From Streptomyces viridiviolaceus (lineage in GTDB: Bacteria > Actinomycetota > Actinomycetes > Streptomycetales > Streptomycetaceae): a stretch of DNA of 64,000 nt. A program made the translations under genes and the position numbers. Positions 61,341 to 64,000 of this stretch are shown one piece after another; the first letter of the stretch is position 1; each line of letters begins with the position of its first letter. The stretch covers positions 86,178 through 150,177 of the forward strand of contig NZ_BMWA01000012.1 of assembly GCF_014650995.1 (NCBI RefSeq). Reading direction: 5' to 3'. The notes beneath the pieces were generated by a model that ran no database searches, was not told where the DNA came from, and saw nothing but the letters and a program-made list of their open reading frames with translations.

Positions 61341-61412
61341 ATGCTCACGCACTCGACCTTCCTCTTTACCTATGGCAACCGGCCCACCGGCTGCCATGGT
61401 CGTGCTGCTTGA
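61341..61412 (+). CDS. leader peptide with Phe-Leu-Phe-Thr-Tyr, upstream of chorismate mutase
   Basis: 23 codons, ATG to TGA. Codons 7-11 read TTC CTC TTT ACC TAT (FLFTY), the end products of the branch that chorismate mutase opens. TTT and TAT are rare codons in such GC-rich genes. No RBS precedes it and the promoter places the start point at its ATG, so it should be translated as a leaderless message. A short hairpin GGCAACCGG/CCGGCTGCC (61374-61395, one mismatch) begins directly after the Tyr codon. Function as an attenuation sensor is inference. Confidence 0.72.
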   Translation: MLTHSTFLFTYGNRPTGCHGRAA

Positions 61413-61431
61413 GCAACTGACAAGCGACTTC

Positions 61432-61468
61432 CCAGGCGCCCCGGGCCGACAAGGTCCGGGGCGCCTGG
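61432..61468 (+). terminator. attenuator hairpin before chorismate mutase
   Basis: Perfect 13-bp stem (CCAGGCGCCCCGG and complement, 11-nt loop) followed by CGTTT, 19 nt after the leader-peptide stop and 59 nt before the chorismate mutase ATG. Confidence 0.75.
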
Positions 61469-61527
61469 CGTTTCCCGGGTCCTGTCGCTCCGGGGCCGCC
61501 TCCCCCGAGCCTTCAGAGGAGCCCCTC

Positions 61528-61815
61528 ATGACCATCCCCACCGAGGAGAAGACCGGCGCCCACACCGCCGAGGCCGCCGACGTGATCACCGGCGCCCGCG
61601 AGCGCATCGACGCCCTCGACGACCGGATCATCGGCCTGATCCAGGAACGGATGGCCGTCTCCGCCGTGATCCAGGAGGCGCGGATCACGTCCGGCGGCCG
61701 GCGCGTGAACCTTTCCCGCGAGATGGAGGTCCTCGGCCACTTCAGGGAGGCGCTGGGCAAGCCGGGCACGGCGCTGGCCATGACGCTGCTGGAGCTGTGC
61801 CGGGGTCGCATCTGA
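61528..61815 (+). CDS. chorismate mutase (AroQ type)
   Basis: 95 aa, all-helical AroQ fold: ITGARERIDALDDRIIGLIQERMAVSAVIQEARITSGGRRVNLSREMEVLGHFREALG supplies the active-site Arg and Lys/Gln positions typical of the small family. Converts chorismate to prephenate, the first step to Phe and Tyr. The ATG at 61528 follows AGAGGAG; longer in-frame starts would run through the attenuator. Expression is probably set by the Phe/Tyr attenuator. Confidence 0.9.
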   Translation: MTIPTEEKTGAHTAEAADVITGARERIDALDDRIIGLIQERMAVSAVIQEARITSGGRRVNLSREMEVLGHFREALGKPGTALAMTLLELCRGRI

Positions 61816-62256
61816 GTTCGGGCGCCTTCTCACCCGTACGGCGCCGTGACCAGGCCCCGACGCGCTTCGTTGGTCCCGGTGTCCGTGCCAGCCAGGGGCG
61901 GGCCCGAACAGAACCACGCGTGGCTCGCTGGAGCGATGAGACGTACGGATCGTGCCGTGCGTCGTGGGACCTCGCTCCAGGTAAGTGACCGGACGGCAGG
62001 GGACAGCAGCCCGGTCACCAAGAGAACGGTCGGCTCCGGGGACGCCCGGGGCCGACCGGCGGAAAACACCCAAGTCCTACTCCGGGCCGGACGGTTGCGG
62101 AGGCACCTGCCGTCCAGCACGATGCGGTACGGAGCCCACCGAGTCCCCCTGTACGCGGCCCCCTCACAACTGCACGGTCAGCAGAGGCAAGCGGCGCGAC
62201 CCCCCGGCGCCGCTCCCCAGGCACCGGCGCCGCCCTGACGCCGGTGCTGGCTGAAG
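61816..62256. other. 441-bp gene-free stretch ending in strong hairpins
   Basis: No convincing protein gene: one 130-codon frame (61846-62238) has an atypical composition. Two hairpins close the stretch, CCAGGCACCGGCG/CGCCGGTGCTGG (about 62218-62250) and the terminator 62257-62290, so a transcript, possibly a small RNA or the chorismate mutase 3' UTR, ends here. Confidence 0.45.
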
Positions 62257-62290
62257 AAGGGCCCCGCGGCTCAGGTCCCGCGGGGCCCTT
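62257..62290 (+). terminator. terminator, orphan or of chorismate mutase 3' UTR
   Basis: Perfect 13-bp stem (AAGGGCCCCGCGG and complement) followed by CGCTTCGTT, about 440 nt after the chorismate mutase stop. Confidence 0.75.
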
Positions 62291-62448
62291 CGCTTCGTTC
62301 CGGGGGCGTAGCGGGCCGTCCGGCAAGTGACGTAGGCCACATAAGAATTCTGTGAGTGCGGGGACAACCATTCACAGCTTTCACCGATCAAACGTGCTGA
62401 ACCAAGGGCCACAACCGCGCCCCACACGCGGGGCCTCCCTGACTCGCA

Positions 62449-62468
62449 CGTACTGCGCCCGCAGTACG
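62449..62468 (+). promoter_or_regulatory. small hairpin in leader of LAETG protein
   Basis: CGTACTGC-GCCC-GCAGTACG, a perfect 8-bp stem 20 nt before the ATG and just upstream of TGAGG (RBS). Confidence 0.45.
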
Positions 62469-62488
62469 CCGGACTACCTGAGGTCTTC

Positions 62489-63493
62489 ATGAAGCTTCGC
62501 CGCGCCATGGCAGCAGCGGCCGCGACGGCAGTGATTGCACCGGTGGCGCTCCTCGCTGCTCCGGCCGCGTACGCGACCGGCGACACGCCGTCGTCCCCGT
62601 CGAGCAGCTCCGCCAGCGAGACCACCACGCCCGAAAGCACGCCCCCGACCGATTCGGCGTCCCCCAGCGCGTCCGCGAGCGAGACCACGACGGCCGCGCC
62701 GAGCGACTCCCCGAGCGCTTCTCCCAGCACCTCCGCCCCGGAGTCCCCGGCGCCCAGCACCTCGGCGCCCGAGTCCCCGGCGCCCAGCACCTCCGAGCCC
62801 GAGGAGACGGAGTCCCCGGAGCCCGAGCCGTCCGTGTGCGAGGACACCAAGGTCGACGTCAGCATCACGGGTCTGCCGGGCAAGATCGCGGCGGGCAGCG
62901 GCTGGCACAAGTTCTCGCTCAACGTGGCCAACAACTCCGACTCCACGCTCCAGAACCTGGAGTACCTGGCGGGTGCCTCCTCCGACCAGTACGGCGAGGA
63001 CCTGTTCGAGAGCAAGCAGGTCAGCCTCCAGGCCTGGAACCCCGAGGACAAGATCTGGGAGGACCTCAACGAGTTCGGTTACGCGGTCGGCTACGTCGGC
63101 TACACCGACGAGCTGGCCCCCGACTACGAGGTCGACATCCCGATGCGCCTCAACGTGAAGGCCAGCGCCCCGGTCGGCGCCGGCTTCACGCTCGGCGCGA
63201 CGATCTACGGCGACGCCGACAGCGAGTGCTTCGGCTTCGGTGACGTGGCGTACAAGTTCCAGATCGTGGCCGCCGGCTCGGACACGGACGGCACCAAGCC
63301 GCAGGAAGGCGGCAAGGCTCCCGTCACCAGCGAGAAGCCGTCCGGCAACACCCCGCAGGTCACCGGCAGCCTCGCCGAGACCGGTTCCAGCTCCGCGCTG
63401 CCCATGATCGGCCTCGCCGGCGGGCTCGCCGTCGTCGTCGGTGGCGGTGCGGTGTTCGCGGTGCGGCGGCGCAAGGCCGGCGCGGACGCGTAA
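62489..63493 (+). CDS. sortase-anchored cell-wall protein (LAETG)
   Basis: 334 aa. Signal peptide ending PAAYA-TG (about 30); a Ser/Thr/Pro/Glu-rich stalk (31-110) with the repeat APESPAPSTS; a globular domain (about 115-265; KVDVSITGLPGKIAAGSGWHKFSLNVANNSDSTLQNLEYL) with two Cys; and a cell-wall sorting signal LAETG (295-299), hydrophobic stretch and RRRK tail. LAxTG is the motif of class E sortases in Streptomyces. ATG at 62489 after TGAGG. Confidence 0.9.
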   Translation: MKLRRAMAAAAATAVIAPVALLAAPAAYATGDTPSSPSSSSASETTTPESTPPTDSASPSASASETTTAAPSDSPSASPSTSAPESPAPSTSAPESPAPSTSEPEETESPEPEPSVCEDTKVDVSITGLPGKIAAGSGWHKFSLNVANNSDSTLQNLEYLAGASSDQYGEDLFESKQVSLQAWNPEDKIWEDLNEFGYAVGYVGYTDELAPDYEVDIPMRLNVKASAPVGAGFTLGATIYGDADSECFGFGDVAYKFQIVAAGSDTDGTKPQEGGKAPVTSEKPSGNTPQVTGSLAETGSSSALPMIGLAGGLAVVVGGGAVFAVRRRKAGADA

Positions 63494-63535
63494 GGCGGGA
63501 GACGTCGGCTGAACAAGGCTCGACGCAAGACGGGG

Positions 63536-63569
63536 AAGGACCTGCGCTCGGAGGGGGGCGCAGGTCCTT
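63536..63569 (+). terminator. terminator of LAETG gene
   Basis: Perfect 12-bp stem (AAGGACCTGCGC and complement) followed by CTCCGTCTCT. Confidence 0.8.
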
Positions 63570-63576
63570 CTCCGTC

Positions 63577-63672
63577 TCTCCCGCTTCTGCGGTCTCCCTA
63601 CTTCTTCGTCTCCCTACTTCTTCGTCTCCCTACTTCTTCGTCTCCCTACTTCTTCGTCTCCCTACTTCTTCG
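63577..63672. repeat. 16-bp tandem repeat spanning the stop codon of the GMC gene
   Basis: Five identical copies of TCTCCCTACTTCTTCG (63593-63672) preceded by one degenerate copy (63577-63592). On the minus strand each copy reads CGAAGAAGTAGGGAGA, so the Lys-Lys-stop end of the oxidoreductase gene is the first copy of the array. Confidence 0.95.
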
Positions 63673-64000
63673 GCGGCACCGCCGGGATCCCCAGGAACGG
63701 CAGCCGCAGCGCGCCGAACGACTCCGCCGGGACCGCGGGGGACTTCGGCTCGACGGCGCCGAGGCGTTCGTACGCCGCTCCCTGTTCGGGGCGCGGGTCG
63801 GCCTCGCCCTTGTTCGGCCAGTACGACATCGCCCGCTCCGCCTGCGCCGTGATGGTCAGGGACGGGTTCACGCCGAGGTTCGCCGAGACCGCGGCACCGT
63901 CGACGACCGAGATGCCGGGGTGGCCGTACAGGCGGTGGTAGGGGTCGATCACGCCGGTCTCGCGGGAGGCGCCGATCGGGCAGCCGCCGAGGAAGTGGGC
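63662..64000 (-). CDS. GMC family oxidoreductase (C-terminal fragment at window edge)
   Basis: The last 112 codons are visible. HFLGGCPIGASRETGVIDPYHRLYGHPGISVVDGAAVSANLGVNPSLTITAQAERAM is the C-terminal GMC signature, with the catalytic His and the cholesterol-oxidase-like GGCPIG variant. The tail ends GIPAVPPKK. The stop codon lies inside the 16-bp tandem repeat. The remainder is beyond the window. Confidence 0.9.
   Translation of the reverse strand, partial: AHFLGGCPIGASRETGVIDPYHRLYGHPGISVVDGAAVSANLGVNPSLTITAQAERAMSYWPNKGEADPRPEQGAAYERLGAVEPKSPAVPAESFGALRLPFLGIPAVPPKK

Noticed and set aside
61846..62238. 130-codon frame after chorismate mutase
   Set aside because: Composition and lack of RBS do not fit a Streptomyces protein gene.
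63577..63672. Possible CRISPR array
   Set aside because: Copies of 16 bp are head-to-tail without spacers.

Overview
The window is high-GC DNA with the codon bias, GTG/TTG starts and tightly packed operons of a Streptomyces chromosome core. Gene content and order (glyA, choline/betaine genes, mdh, folD, purH-purN, sucCD, icmB, pcrA, NlpC/P60 hydrolases, guaA) look like the conserved region near SCO4780-SCO4840 of S. coelicolor; that assignment is from memory and not aligned. No rRNA, tRNA, insertion sequence, prophage or CRISPR array was seen.

Layout. 1-4641 (minus): glyA, cut by the window edge and led by a ZTP-type riboswitch; a YgiC-like ATP-grasp ligase with a small lipoprotein; a MocR/PdxR regulator. 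4689-6351 (plus): two AhpD-like proteins and a PEP-mutase-family enzyme, translationally coupled. 6355-13583 (minus): five-gene choline/betaine operon (aldehyde dehydrogenase, GMC choline dehydrogenase, betaine ABC transporter with a double-length permease). 13785-14702: MarR-GNAT fusion with a perfect operator abutting its start. 14785-18681: mdh, a membrane-anchored XRE/DUF2690 protein and a DUF3017 protein. 18671-25797: folD, purH and purN with small membrane proteins. 25902-29231: an HTH/sigma-like/TM fusion and sucCD. 29802-32118: two repetitive secreted proteins.

32316-40345 holds the most system-like locus: MoxR ATPase, DUF5682-like and VWA genes on the minus strand, diverging from SWIM zinc-finger and DUF5691-like genes on the plus strand. 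The 133-bp divergent region carries a 13-bp inverted repeat whose arms each contain TTGTCAGTG, the core of the RecA-independent (PafBC-type) DNA-damage promoter. pcrA, 9 kb away, has the same promoter type (TTGTCGGTG-N8-TAGACT). I infer a damage-inducible MoxR/VWA chaperone-like machine.

40606-51042: icmB, a lipase, an M23 peptidase, pcrA, an NlpC/P60 hydrolase under a c-di-AMP (ydaO) riboswitch, a twice-frameshifted TDT-family transporter pseudogene, and a second NlpC/P60 hydrolase. 51062-54921: a PspC-containing histidine kinase/LuxR regulator pair diverging from a PspC membrane protein. 54931-59578: mixed membrane and metabolic genes. 59588-61815: guaA and a chorismate mutase. The latter is preceded by an apparent attenuator: an apparently leaderless 23-codon peptide with Phe-Leu-Phe-Thr-Tyr, then a perfect terminator hairpin. 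62489-63493 is a sortase-anchored LAETG protein; the window ends in a GMC oxidoreductase whose stop codon lies in a 16-bp tandem repeat.
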